Positions 25,801-31,746 are shown, numbered from the stretch's first letter. The stretch is 64,000 bases of DNA from Gluconobacter cadivus (GCF_015244745.1 NZ_JABCQI010000006.1:124001-188000); one strand, 5' to 3'. Notes: a model not told the origin generated them from the letters alone. Numbers and translations are program-made.

Positions 25801-26021
25801 TCCACGCCAAGCACATCGGCCATCTTCTGACTCATGCCCGGATTGAACGACGCCCTGCCATCCCGGCCGAGGTAGTAGTTCGTGAGGCGCTGACCGTCGC
25901 CGTCAGGCACCTTGCCGGTATCCGTGCGAAAATCGTGCTCCGGATCCGGCGCGCCCTCGGTGAAGTAGGCGGCGACGAACCGGCCGTTGCACTCCGCCGA
26001 GATCTTGCGGAAGGTCATCAT
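22845..26021 (-). CDS. MobF-family (TrwC/TraI-type) conjugative relaxase-helicase
   Basis: 1058 aa. The N-terminal relaxase domain has candidate catalytic Tyr19 and the Tyr49-Tyr50 pair (N-Y-Y-L-G-R-D-G), a Y-D-L-T-M-A-P-H-K-S-V-T block and the metal-binding P-Q-M-H-I-H-N. The helicase half carries Walker A G-V-A-G-S-G-K-T-T (about 508-517) and V-L-V-I-D-E-V-G-Q. The C-terminal 120 residues are helical. The enzyme nicks oriT, stays bound to the 5' end and unwinds the strand. It is transcribed away from the putative oriT at 27.3 kb and overlaps the small upstream gene by 4 nt. I-type systems more often use MobP relaxases. Confidence 0.93.
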   Translation of the reverse strand: MMTFRKISAECNGRFVAAYFTEGAPDPEHDFRTDTGKVPDGDGQRLTNYYLGRDGRASFNPGMSQKMADVLGVDRRAMPTTETLAALFEGKRADNGEQWSQAKRKISAYDLTMAPHKSVTLAAEFAPTQAEGAAIWNAVQRANDATMQYVARELGFARRGHGGEDGEEAGEVAWTSYRHRTSRPTLTLHDAETDTTYLREAPTGGDPQMHIHNSLYNVVVTDSGHVGSLDTKRLRSRVHEFGAFFQAELADELRKLGIAQSYDAKEQATVISAVPQEACDAFSSRTAEVTRAARAYAEKEGHDWNAMTAELKNKMLKAASLAHRQKKNESADDVQAWRERAAEIGWEHHSVLDTAEAPALSVAERHEQAYAFAAKHLGKEFETAAVLDHDKLRMYAARGLIGAGISGGIEDIDQVVKLIEDKGLEVRGEQVSLVSCMKNDRVRVTNTAQIRVEETLAKEAVRASADRSASLSDAQLTEAIERCDLDFDNEHGQSQKAAIYALGKAGKISMLTGVAGSGKTTLLKPLVDAWKRDTRFSEKGREMIGLATAWRQADALGDAGIHQRYAMMPFLSRLEKGEQTVDENTVLVIDEVGQIAPRQMLQLLELQRASGCTIKALGDREQAQSIEAGDTVEILRRVLAKEDMPELLSTVRQTTARNREIAGLFRGEKPSADALEALRPKGKAAYANRDEENSDDPRNAFHLEEVRRAIDMKREDGTIRLVGGDQDEVLQQIAELYVTRRDALAASGSTRGISMSALTNQDAADLSRAVRRILQERGEISRDEVKLDAVDQRGEAYELQVAAGDRLRLFRRTWGAVEGKGTTVGNNGDVVEVVSHGKDGLRVRMKDGREADVEWRRLKDHKTGRILLGFGHAMTIDAAQGLTSDEHINALPRGVATATGFTSYVAESRAKGTTWTMISDGATFEAVRNGRALGDTTEITSDDLWNHVAKGMSNKPYKALGMDLPFTSQEEREKHVQELIRLGKMQEEMAQEGRDYGREVADRVQAITLEKTARPRLKDLDRQIEELLAASASVASQEERDLRARRVMKLSEHLSPSG

Positions 26022-26344
26022 GACGGGCGGCCGTCCTCTGCTTTCGTGCGAACCTTGCGGCCTTCAAGCAGGTCATTGTTGCGGGCGGTCGTATGGTCGA
26101 TGCGCCTGATGACCGGCTCCTGATCCTTCATCAGCTCGACCAGGCGCGCGAGAATGTCGTCCAGTGTCGGGCCGTCCCCCTTCTCCGAGGGGGTCAGAAG
26201 CTCAATGAGGATACTCAGCTTTTCGCTGATGAACCGGATCTCTTCCCCCTGCTCGTCAGAGCGGGTGATGAGATGCTGAAGAAGCTCCCGGTCCGTAATA
26301 TCGGTCTCGGGAGCGCGGTCGGGGGTCTGGGTCTGATCTGTCAT
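26018..26344 (-). CDS. Small helical protein upstream of the relaxase (possible relaxosome accessory)
   Basis: 108 aa from ATG 26344 (M-T-D-Q-T-Q-T-P); a further in-frame ATG at 26368 is possible but overlaps the regulatory motif. The middle is amphipathic helix (I-S-E-K-L-S-I-L-I-E-L-L, then L-D-D-I-L-A-R-L-V-E-L-M) and the tail is basic. Its stop overlaps the relaxase start (ATGA). Position and helical make-up suggest an accessory mobilisation or adaptor protein; no family was recognised. Confidence 0.6.
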   Translation of the reverse strand: MTDQTQTPDRAPETDITDRELLQHLITRSDEQGEEIRFISEKLSILIELLTPSEKGDGPTLDDILARLVELMKDQEPVIRRIDHTTARNNDLLEGRKVRTKAEDGRPS

Positions 26345-26364
26345 GCTGGCAGGATAGAAAGCCC

Positions 26365-26380
26365 TCATGCGACTGAGATC
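26365..26380 (-). promoter_or_regulatory. AGTCGCA motif ahead of the relaxase operon
   Basis: Minus-strand ATCTCAGTCGCATGAG, AGTC at 26374, only 30 nt before the chosen start at 26344. This close spacing is shared with the site at 31427 and argues against the motif being a -35 element. Confidence 0.5.
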
Positions 26381-27137
26381 ATTTCGTCAAAGCGTCAGGC
26401 CGTTCCCTCTCCTTCTGTGCGGTTGTTGCCGCCTGCATGACCCATTGCGCTAGTCGAGTGCTCAGAGAGATGGCCTGATCAAGCTGTTGGCCGCAGGAAT
26501 TTTCGGTCACGGCCTTGTTCATGATGACGTCCTCGGTTCGGAAGTTTCGCCACAGGGATCCGACCAGTTGAGCAGAACTCACCAACGCCTGCACATCGGC
26601 CTGATCAACCTCGACAAGAATTTCTTCCAGATCTCGCGCTTCGATGTGAAGAGGCCGCCCCGGCAGGTTCAGAACCATATACCGGCCTGGCAGTCGGAGC
26701 CTCTCTCGAAGCCGCATCATCTCGGCTCCCTCAACACCGGCCTGAGAACGGTCTTTGCCGAGGTAGGAACCTGTCTCGAAAACTTCCGGCAAGACCGCGT
26801 CTGTAACCCATCGACGAAAGGCCTTTGCGTGAGGACAGCGAGAAACAAAGGTGAGGTGAAGGGCACCGCTTCTGCTAACCGCGTTGACCGTCTGCAAACC
26901 TCCATGGGTCATCATCTTCATTGAAGTGTGCTCGTCATCATCCAGCCGCAGCATCGCATCGCGTGAATTCGAGAGCCCCAGTACCATGCAAACCTGGCTA
27001 GCACGGAGCCATAGTTTTCCTTCGTGAACCACGCCCTCCAAACAGTGGTTTTGAAACATAAACTCGGTGGTACGGGCAGCATCATGAACTGCCTCTGCGG
27101 CGACAGCTCCCGCTTCGGTATCCCTGTCCTTGGTCAT
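26379..27137 (-). CDS. Bro-N (BRO/antirepressor N-domain) protein
   Basis: 252 aa. Residues about 25-125 match the Bro-N pattern: F-M-F-Q-N-H-C-L-E-G-V-V, L-W-L-R-A-S-Q-V-C-M-V-L-G-L-S-N, L-D-D-D-E-H-T-S, V-S-R-S-G-A-L-H-L, and A-F-R-R-W-V-T-D-A-V-L-P-E-V. Bro-N domains are common in phage antirepressors and are thought to bind DNA. The C-terminal half is unrecognised. Its leader (about 103 bp) is a near-copy, inverted, of the leader of the stbB-like gene, so the two are probably co-regulated. It lies next to oriT, so a relaxosome or regulatory role is possible. Confidence 0.8.
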   Translation of the reverse strand: MTKDRDTEAGAVAAEAVHDAARTTEFMFQNHCLEGVVHEGKLWLRASQVCMVLGLSNSRDAMLRLDDDEHTSMKMMTHGGLQTVNAVSRSGALHLTFVSRCPHAKAFRRWVTDAVLPEVFETGSYLGKDRSQAGVEGAEMMRLRERLRLPGRYMVLNLPGRPLHIEARDLEEILVEVDQADVQALVSSAQLVGSLWRNFRTEDVIMNKAVTENSCGQQLDQAISLSTRLAQWVMQAATTAQKERERPDALTK

Positions 27138-27229
27138 GGATGGTCGGCTCCTGATGAGGCAGCCCCCTCACTGTGAGGTAGGCTTCTCTTCCTCTTTCGG
27201 CCGCCATCGTGCTGGGTCTTTATGCGACT
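27127..27229 (-). repeat. 103-bp leader, copy 1 (inverted partner at 28164-28266)
   Basis: On the minus strand it runs from AGTCGCATA through GAAAGAGGAAGAGAAGCC, CTCACAGTGAG and CTGCCTCATCAGGAGCC to the first codons ATGACCAAGGA of the Bro-N gene. By eye it differs from copy 2 at about 9 positions with no gap, and the motif-to-ATG distance is 92 nt in both. The SD AGGAG can pair with GGCTGCCT, and CTCAC/GTGAG form an alternative hairpin. Confidence 0.8.
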
Positions 27230-27271
27230 GAGATGCCTGAAATAGACGGCCTCTCGCGCTCTGGGAGCAGC

Positions 27272-27350
27272 AAAGGGCGTCGTTAGTTCCGACGCCCTTT
27301 CAAGCCCGCACGGCGCATCCGCCCGCACCAACGGTGCAATGGTCTATGAA
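27272..27350 (+). other. oriT: Putative oriT: inverted repeats and R388-like nic site
   Basis: An 11-bp inverted repeat AAAGGGCGTCG / CGACGCCCTTT (27272-27282, 27290-27300) is followed by hairpin GCACC-AAC-GGTGC (27325-27337) and then AATGGTCT^ATGAAG. R388 oriT has the TrwC-binding hairpin GCACC-GAAA-GGTGC followed by GTATTGTCT^ATAGCC (known from the relaxase literature). The predicted nick is between 27345 and 27346 on the plus strand. The site lies between the MobF relaxase operon and an stb-like operon, as in R388. The 11-bp repeat alone could instead be a bidirectional terminator. Confidence 0.68.
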
Positions 27351-27365
27351 GAAGCTCTTTTCTTT

Positions 27366-27496
27366 GCCTCATAGTTGCCTCGTCAATTCTCAATCCCGCC
27401 TTGCAGTCGCCTCGTACTAGCCTCGAAATGGCTTCGGAGACGCCTCGTAGATGCCTCCATGATGCCTCGAACTTGACACGGAGATGCCTCGCCTGC
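27366..27496 (+). repeat. Twelve-unit 11-bp iteron array
   Basis: Units start at 27366, 27377, 27387, 27398, 27409, 27420, 27431, 27442, 27453, 27464, 27475 and 27486. All steps are 11 bp except one of 10. Consensus is GCCTCGTAGAT; the first five bases are the most constant (GCCTC in 8 units; TTCTC, GCCTT, GCTTC and GACAC in the others). Spacing of one helical turn fits a ParR- or StbA-type binding array; R388 stbDRs also have an 11-bp period. The array begins 20 nt after the predicted nick and lies upstream of the stbA-like gene. Confidence 0.8.
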
Positions 27497-27547
27497 GAAA
27501 GAGGTCCGACGCACCAGAGGCCGTGAAAACGGTTCAGAGTGCGAGGT

Positions 27548-27564
27548 GTGTCCAGAACGGACAC
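27548..27564. promoter_or_regulatory. GTGTCC-N5-GGACAC operator-like palindrome
   Basis: GTGTCC-AGAAC-GGACAC lies 22 nt upstream of the stbA-like start at 27586. The same half-sites with 5-bp spacing occur at 1670-1686 and 29670-29686. This is probably an autoregulatory operator; the cognate protein is unknown. Confidence 0.5.
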
Positions 27565-27585
27565 AAAGCGGGGGCGAAAGTGATC

Positions 27586-28140
27586 ATGTCCAAGGCACTG
27601 AGAGAGATTCAGGAGGCACACAAGACACGCCCTGCTCAACCGCACTCGAAAGCCGTCTATCAGTGGCTCAGAAAAAATCAGGACATCGTGTCTGAACTTC
27701 GCGAGGCGAAAATCGCCACCTGGGAGATGATCGCCGAAGCCGCGAAAAAGGATGGTGTGGAGGTCGAACTCTCTCCGGTTGGACTTGGGGCCATCAGAAA
27801 AATGTGGTCACGCCTCAAGAGCGAGCGAGAGAAAATCACAGTCGGAAAACCGGCAAACGACGCACCCGATCAGACGCCAGAACCGCCGAGCCGAACCCCG
27901 GCAGACTGGCGGCCTGCCGCTGTGGAAGAGTATTACGCGGAACGTGAGGAAAGACCCGTCGCGCCGCCACCTGCCGCCACGCCACAGGTGCCCGCCATTT
28001 CGGCCGCCGTAACGTCACCGTCCTCCAGAAACGCGGACCCGCATACGAACATTTCTGCTGAGGGTCGCCAGTCTCTGGAACACATCCGGGCAAAGCTCCG
28101 GGCGCGCAGAGAAGAGAAAAGAAGGCTCACGCCAGACTGA
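27586..28140 (+). CDS. StbA-like DNA-binding protein (putative)
   Basis: 184 aa from ATG 27586, chosen so that the palindrome lies upstream; an in-frame ATG at 27484 would add 34 residues and overlap the last iteron. The N-terminal 80 residues look like a helix-turn-helix domain (Y-Q-W-L-R-K-N-Q-D-I-V, I-A-T-W-E-M-I-A-E-A-A-K-K-D-G-V, L-G-A-I-R-K-M-W). The rest is Pro-rich and disordered, ending in a basic helix. Adjacency to the iterons and to stbB/stbC-like genes suggests the array-binding protein for plasmid stability or transfer. The name is inferred from context. Confidence 0.55.
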   Translation: MSKALREIQEAHKTRPAQPHSKAVYQWLRKNQDIVSELREAKIATWEMIAEAAKKDGVEVELSPVGLGAIRKMWSRLKSEREKITVGKPANDAPDQTPEPPSRTPADWRPAAVEEYYAEREERPVAPPPAATPQVPAISAAVTSPSSRNADPHTNISAEGRQSLEHIRAKLRARREEKRRLTPD

Positions 28141-28163
28141 TTTTTTTCTGAGCGGCGGAGTTA

Positions 28164-28266
28164 AGTCGCAGAATGGCCCGGCACTATGGCGTCTGAAAGA
28201 GGAAGAGAAGCCCATCTCACAGTGAGGGGGCTGCCTCATCAGGAGCCGACCATCCATGACCAAGGA
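28164..28266 (+). repeat. 103-bp leader, copy 2 (ahead of the stbB-like gene)
   Basis: Near-identical inverted partner of 27127-27229. It starts with AGTCGCAGA at 28164 and ends in the first 11 bases of the stbB-like gene (ATG 28256). It contains a short open frame M-A-S-E-R-G-R-E-A that is also open, with two changes, in copy 1. RBS AGGAG is within a potential hairpin. Confidence 0.8.
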
Positions 28267-29101
28267 TATTGCCGCCAAAGCCCCCACAGGCGCTGCCGAC
28301 CAGAAGGCAGCCGCCCCCAAGCGCAAGCCGGTTATTTTTACGATCATTGGCCGTCAGCGGGTCGGGAAGACGACCCTGCTTAATGCTCTCGCCCAGACAA
28401 TCCACGAGCAGGGCGGCACACCCGAAATCTGGAACACCGATCTGCTGAACCGGTCGCACTCCATTTCCAGTTTCCATGATGCGAAAAGCCCCACAGGCGG
28501 TGACACGAAACGTCAGCGGAAATGGCTGGAAGAAAAGATCCAGTCTCTCATGGAAAGTCGCCATGACGCCATTCTCGACATCGGCGGCGGATGGACAGCG
28601 CTGCATGAGTTAATCAGCACGGAATCACTGACACGCGCCCTCGACATGATGGGCATCACGCTCTCAGTGGCGTTCCTCATCGGCCATGAACGCGCAGATC
28701 TCGATTATCTGGAAGACCTCCAAACCAACAAGAAGTTCTCTCCCCGGAACGCCGCAGTCATTCTCAACGAAGGCCTTATTCCTCCTTCCCTGGACGTGGA
28801 TGACGTCTTTGAAGAGGTTGCCATTCACCCTGCGGTTGTCGAAGCCATGGACAACGGCGCAAAGCTCGTCCTCTATCCGGCTGCCGAGCCCATGAAAGAC
28901 GTCTGTGACCGAACGCTCACATTCCGCGCCTATGCCGAGGGCGAACAAAAGGACGGGTTCCCGACCACCTCAATCTTTGACCGGCTCGCGATTGACCGTT
29001 GGTACCGCCGTGACTTCCCGGTCTTCCTGCGGGAGCTAGGCGAGCCTCGTCTGCCGAATATGCCTAAGGGCCTCCCTGTTCCGGCCGAAAGTGACGTGTA
29101 A
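28256..29101 (+). CDS. StbB/TraL-like P-loop ATPase
   Basis: 281 aa. Walker A-type G-R-Q-R-V-G-K-T-T-L is at about residues 31-40. The Walker B-like D-A-I-L-D-I-G-G-G follows at about 100-108. It lacks the deviant K-G-G-x-G-K of classic ParA. P-loop proteins of this size in an A-B-C set beside oriT occur in R388 (StbB) and RP4 (TraL). R388 StbB influences plasmid positioning and conjugation. It overlaps the next gene by 1 nt (TAATG). Confidence 0.7.
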   Translation: MTKDIAAKAPTGAADQKAAAPKRKPVIFTIIGRQRVGKTTLLNALAQTIHEQGGTPEIWNTDLLNRSHSISSFHDAKSPTGGDTKRQRKWLEEKIQSLMESRHDAILDIGGGWTALHELISTESLTRALDMMGITLSVAFLIGHERADLDYLEDLQTNKKFSPRNAAVILNEGLIPPSLDVDDVFEEVAIHPAVVEAMDNGAKLVLYPAAEPMKDVCDRTLTFRAYAEGEQKDGFPTTSIFDRLAIDRWYRRDFPVFLRELGEPRLPNMPKGLPVPAESDV

Positions 29102-29667
29102 TGTCTGACGGCCTTACCCAGAGGATTTCCGACTGTCAGGCCAGATTTGAAAGCTCACTGGATGCGCTCCGTGAGCAGACGCATCGGTGGACGCTTCGGC
29201 CGCGTTCACCTGAGGCCAAGGTTCTGGATGGCCTCATGATTCTGATGGAGATGAACAATCTTCATCAGGCCCTCCTCCTCAAGGATCGCGAACACTCTGA
29301 AGCAGCGCACAGAGCGCTGTTTCAGGAGGCCGAGAAGCGGATGGAGCAGTGTGTCGCGAAGTGTGAAAGCCTGCTGGATCAATGCACACGCTCGGCAACG
29401 GAGGAGGTAATTGAGGTCAGGCGTGCTCTTCATGAAGGCGTGGCAGCCTCTCGCCAGCTTCAGAAGATTGACGAAAAGACCGTCAAGGCAAAGGTCGCGG
29501 AAGTCCTTGGTACGGTCAAAGGCGAAATCGCCGAGAGCATGAAGGCCCAGATCGTGATGGCGGGCACCCGGGTTCGAAGGGACGAAATCAGCAAGCGGGC
29601 CGGATGGTTCGCCACCATGATCGTCGGGGGAACCGTCTTCGGAATTATCCTCGATCACCTCATTTAG
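29101..29667 (+). CDS. StbC/TraM-like coiled-coil protein with C-terminal membrane anchor
   Basis: 188 aa. A long helical, Gln/Glu/Arg-rich region (about 10-155) is followed by one C-terminal membrane segment (W-F-A-T-M-I-V-G-G-T-V-F-G-I-I-L). Third gene of the stb-like set. RP4 TraM has a comparable position and a similar helix-plus-anchor build. A membrane-tethered partner of the P-loop ATPase is the natural inference. A 10-bp-arm palindrome starts at its stop codon. Confidence 0.65.
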   Translation: MSDGLTQRISDCQARFESSLDALREQTHRWTLRPRSPEAKVLDGLMILMEMNNLHQALLLKDREHSEAAHRALFQEAEKRMEQCVAKCESLLDQCTRSATEEVIEVRRALHEGVAASRQLQKIDEKTVKAKVAEVLGTVKGEIAESMKAQIVMAGTRVRRDEISKRAGWFATMIVGGTVFGIILDHLI

Positions 29668-29689
29668 GTGTGTCCGTTTCGGACACACC
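29667..29689. promoter_or_regulatory. Extended GTGTCC/GGACAC palindrome after stbC
   Basis: GGTGTGTCCG-TTT-CGGACACACC has perfect 10-bp arms and begins on the last base of the stbC-like stop codon. It contains the GTGTCC-N5-GGACAC core seen at 27548. No T-run follows, so an operator for the downstream gene or a weak terminator is possible. Confidence 0.5.
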
Positions 29690-29726
29690 ACCTCGCGCCA
29701 TCAGGCAGCGTTTCAAACAGCCCTCA

Positions 29727-29773
29727 AAGTCGCAGACGACAGACGGATACTGAGCACCCCAACACAGGAGTGC
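29727..29773 (+). promoter_or_regulatory. AGTCGCAG motif and RBS hairpin ahead of the second transglycosylase
   Basis: CAAAGTCGCAGACG (AGTC at 29728, 49 nt from ATG 29777). GCACCCC (29754-29760) can pair with GGAGTGC (29767-29773) with one mismatch, covering the Shine-Dalgarno AGGAG. Confidence 0.6.
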
Positions 29774-29776
29774 CCA

Positions 29777-30586
29777 ATGCCGCCCCCCGTCAAACAATCC
29801 TTCCTGATTACAGGTCTGGCTCTCTCAGCCGGACTTGGCCTCAGCGGTTCGTGCCAGGCGCAGTCGATCGAAGTGCCTAACGGCCTGCCGGAAGTCCCGC
29901 ATGTCGTCTATCCGGAAGTCGGCCTGCCGAACTTTACGGTACCGGCCGGGACCGTCCAGCAGATCGGCGGAGACGGCAAGGTCATCCAGACCACTCAGCC
30001 GGTCTCGACGGGGTCAGACTCACTGCAAACGCTTTATAGTAAAGCGTGGGGCTATCAGGCCGCCGACAATGCCTCCTCCATCGGTGTAAACCCCGCTGCC
30101 TTGGCCGCGACATGCCAAGTGGAGTCCGGCTGCCAAAATGTCCATACGGCGAATAGTTCAGGAAACACGATTACTGGTGCCTTCCAGATGTCGAATGGCA
30201 CATATTCCCAAGAGATGAGCAAAGCCCTTGCGGATAATCCGGGGTTAGCAACCAGCATTACGTCTGGAACAGCAGGTCAGCAAGATCCTGCTACGCAAGC
30301 CGTTGCAGCCGCACAATATCTAAAGGATGCCGCCCTGTCCCTTCAGGCGGCAGGCGTCACCAATCCTACCGCGCTAGACACACGAGGCTATTATAACTTC
30401 GGACCTTCAGCCGGAAAGCAGATTGCTACTGCTTCGGACGATATGCCCATGAGCGATATTCTGACCAGTTTTTCTTCGGACAAACTTGCGCAAAACGGCA
30501 TATCGGCGGGAGAGACCGTGGGCCAATGGAAACAGGCTACCGCAAACAAAATGGGCACCGGGGCAAACGCCTCTGTACTCTCGTAA
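29777..30586 (+). CDS. Second lytic transglycosylase-like exported protein
   Basis: 269 aa with a signal peptide (about 1-29, ends C-Q-A-Q). The SLT-like core has candidate catalytic Glu in C-Q-V-E-S-G-C-Q (about 114-121), I-T-G-A-F-Q-M-S-N-G-T-Y and Y-Y-N-F-G-P-S-A-G. The two Cys flank the Glu and may form a disulfide. From about 30040 the DNA turns more AT-rich than its own first part, suggesting mosaic origin. Expression under the transfer motif suggests a role in conjugation alongside the enzyme at 17.5 kb. Confidence 0.75.
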   Translation: MPPPVKQSFLITGLALSAGLGLSGSCQAQSIEVPNGLPEVPHVVYPEVGLPNFTVPAGTVQQIGGDGKVIQTTQPVSTGSDSLQTLYSKAWGYQAADNASSIGVNPAALAATCQVESGCQNVHTANSSGNTITGAFQMSNGTYSQEMSKALADNPGLATSITSGTAGQQDPATQAVAAAQYLKDAALSLQAAGVTNPTALDTRGYYNFGPSAGKQIATASDDMPMSDILTSFSSDKLAQNGISAGETVGQWKQATANKMGTGANASVLS

Positions 30587-30602
30587 AAGATAGAGGGATC
30601 AT

Positions 30603-31010
30603 ATGTTGATGACTAAAGCTTTCACTTTTGCGGCCTTCAGTCTGGCACTAGCCAGCCTGTCCTCTGCCCATGCTGCGGGCAAACACCCCATCAAAGTTCT
30701 GCCAGGCTACACATGCATGGCTATCAACCAGACCGACGAAGAGGCGATGGATTTCAACCATCCCGCGCTATTCAAATCAGCACCGTCCGACACAGCGAGC
30801 GATGCAGGCCTTGCTGGCGCACAAATGGCAATCAAGACCGGGGCCTCACCAGTAAACGGTTATCTCCCCACGCTGCGGATTGATTTTAAGCCTGCATGGG
30901 TGAAAGCCACGCTGGTCAAACCTTATGCGGCCGCAGCCGACCCAAAAGCGCGTTGTGTCCCCGCCGTGATGTCTGATGGCACACAGGGATTCATGTATCC
31001 CCACAACTAA
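30603..31010 (+). CDS. Small exported protein, unknown
   Basis: 135 aa with a signal peptide (cut after A-H-A-A). GAGGG precedes the ATG at 30603. The mature protein has one Cys near each end (Y-T-C-M-A-I, R-C-V-P-A), compatible with a disulfide. It lies 17 nt after the transglycosylase and before a terminator, so the two are co-transcribed. A periplasmic partner of the transglycosylase is possible. No family recognised. Confidence 0.65.
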   Translation: MLMTKAFTFAAFSLALASLSSAHAAGKHPIKVLPGYTCMAINQTDEEAMDFNHPALFKSAPSDTASDAGLAGAQMAIKTGASPVNGYLPTLRIDFKPAWVKATLVKPYAAAADPKARCVPAVMSDGTQGFMYPHN

Positions 31011-31038
31011 TTCGCCATCACCACGACTGATGACGATC

Positions 31039-31062
31039 AGGCAGCCTCCGGGCTGCCTTTTT
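31039..31062 (+). terminator. Intrinsic terminator
   Basis: AGGCAGCC-TCCG-GGCTGCCT followed by T4. It ends the plus-strand unit starting at 29777. Confidence 0.85.
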
Positions 31063-31118
31063 CATATCCCCTGAGCCTGGACGTGGAGACACCGGAACCT
31101 ACCACTTCGCGGGCAATG

Positions 31119-31397
31119 TCACCCGGCTTTGCGGATCTCGGCGAGAATAGGATCGGCCTTACGTTGCCGGGGACAGGGATGGGCCAGATGAGCCGCTTCC
31201 AGATCCAGCAGCCACAGGGACAGATCAGCCGGAAGTGAGGACGTGCCCTCCAGGCAGCGCCGGAACTGGTTTCTGTGCATATCGCATTTCTCGGCGGCCT
31301 GACGCTCGGACCATCCGATCCGGAACAGGGCAAGAGACAGGCGCGGACCGGTCAGGTGCTTCGGGCGGCTATCGAGAGGGGAAAGGCTTTTCGTCAT
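31119..31397 (-). CDS. Small putative HTH protein
   Basis: 92 aa from ATG 31397 (AGGA about 10 nt upstream). R-I-G-W-S-E-R-Q-A-A-E-K-C-D-M-H-R-N-Q-F-R-R-C-L-E-G looks like a Cro/C1-type helix-turn-helix. An AGTCGCAG motif lies 30 nt upstream, so it belongs to the transfer-motif set. It could be a regulator of that set; no direct evidence. Confidence 0.6.
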   Translation of the reverse strand: MTKSLSPLDSRPKHLTGPRLSLALFRIGWSERQAAEKCDMHRNQFRRCLEGTSSLPADLSLWLLDLEAAHLAHPCPRQRKADPILAEIRKAG

Positions 31398-31417
31398 GCG
31401 AGCATCCTGCCGCTGTG

Positions 31418-31430
31418 TTCTGCGACTGAA
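31418..31430 (-). promoter_or_regulatory. AGTCGCAG motif ahead of the small HTH gene
   Basis: Minus-strand TTCAGTCGCAGAA, AGTC at 31427, preceded by T6 (GATTTTTTGCG). It is 30 nt from the ATG at 31397. Confidence 0.55.
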
Positions 31431-31523
31431 CGCAAAAAATCTCGCCTTGAAACACATCTTCAGAACGGCCACGAACCACCGGAAAACCTTGCCATTCCGG
31501 GCAAAAACCGCTATTTTCTTCTT

Positions 31524-31739
31524 ATGAGTTCAGCCAAAACCCTCTTCGCTCCGACGCCTTTTTCCGCTCTTTCGGATGAAGAGCGCGCGCGCCGCCAGGA
31601 CGCGGTCGAGTGGACTCTCGCGGCCCAGAGACGGCAGGGCTACACGCATGATCCCCTTATCGAGGATGCCTGCCAGTCGTTCGTTGCGGGGCAGATCGAC
31701 CTTGCTGAACTGGGGCGGAGACTGAATCCCGCCCTCTGA
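31524..31739 (+). CDS. VbhA-like Fic antitoxin with altered inhibitory motif
   Basis: 71 aa from ATG 31524. Residues about 20-68 follow the antitoxin_VbhA pattern (R-A-R-R-Q-D-A-V-E-W-T-L-A-A-Q-R-R-Q-G, then F-V-A-G-Q-I-D). In Bartonella VbhA the inhibitory helix reads S-Q-R-L-E-G. Here the aligned stretch is A-Q-R-R-Q-G, so both the Ser and the inhibitory Glu are replaced. The gene sits 7 nt before the Fic gene. A role as dedicated inhibitor is likely, but the mechanism must differ from the canonical Glu finger. Confidence 0.75.
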   Translation: MSSAKTLFAPTPFSALSDEERARRQDAVEWTLAAQRRQGYTHDPLIEDACQSFVAGQIDLAELGRRLNPAL

Positions 31740-31746
31740 CGCGTCG

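Noticed and set aside
24855-26123. 422-codon frame antisense to the relaxase
   Set aside because: Peptide has no recognisable domain and overlaps a full MobF relaxase; composition is that of a reverse-frame shadow.
27272-27300. 11-bp inverted repeat taken as a simple terminator
   Set aside because: Flanking A3/T3 would permit a weak bidirectional terminator, but its position beside the R388-like hairpin makes an oriT component more likely; not annotated separately as a terminator.
27366-27496. Possible CRISPR array
   Set aside because: The period is 11 bp with no spacers; it is an iteron array.
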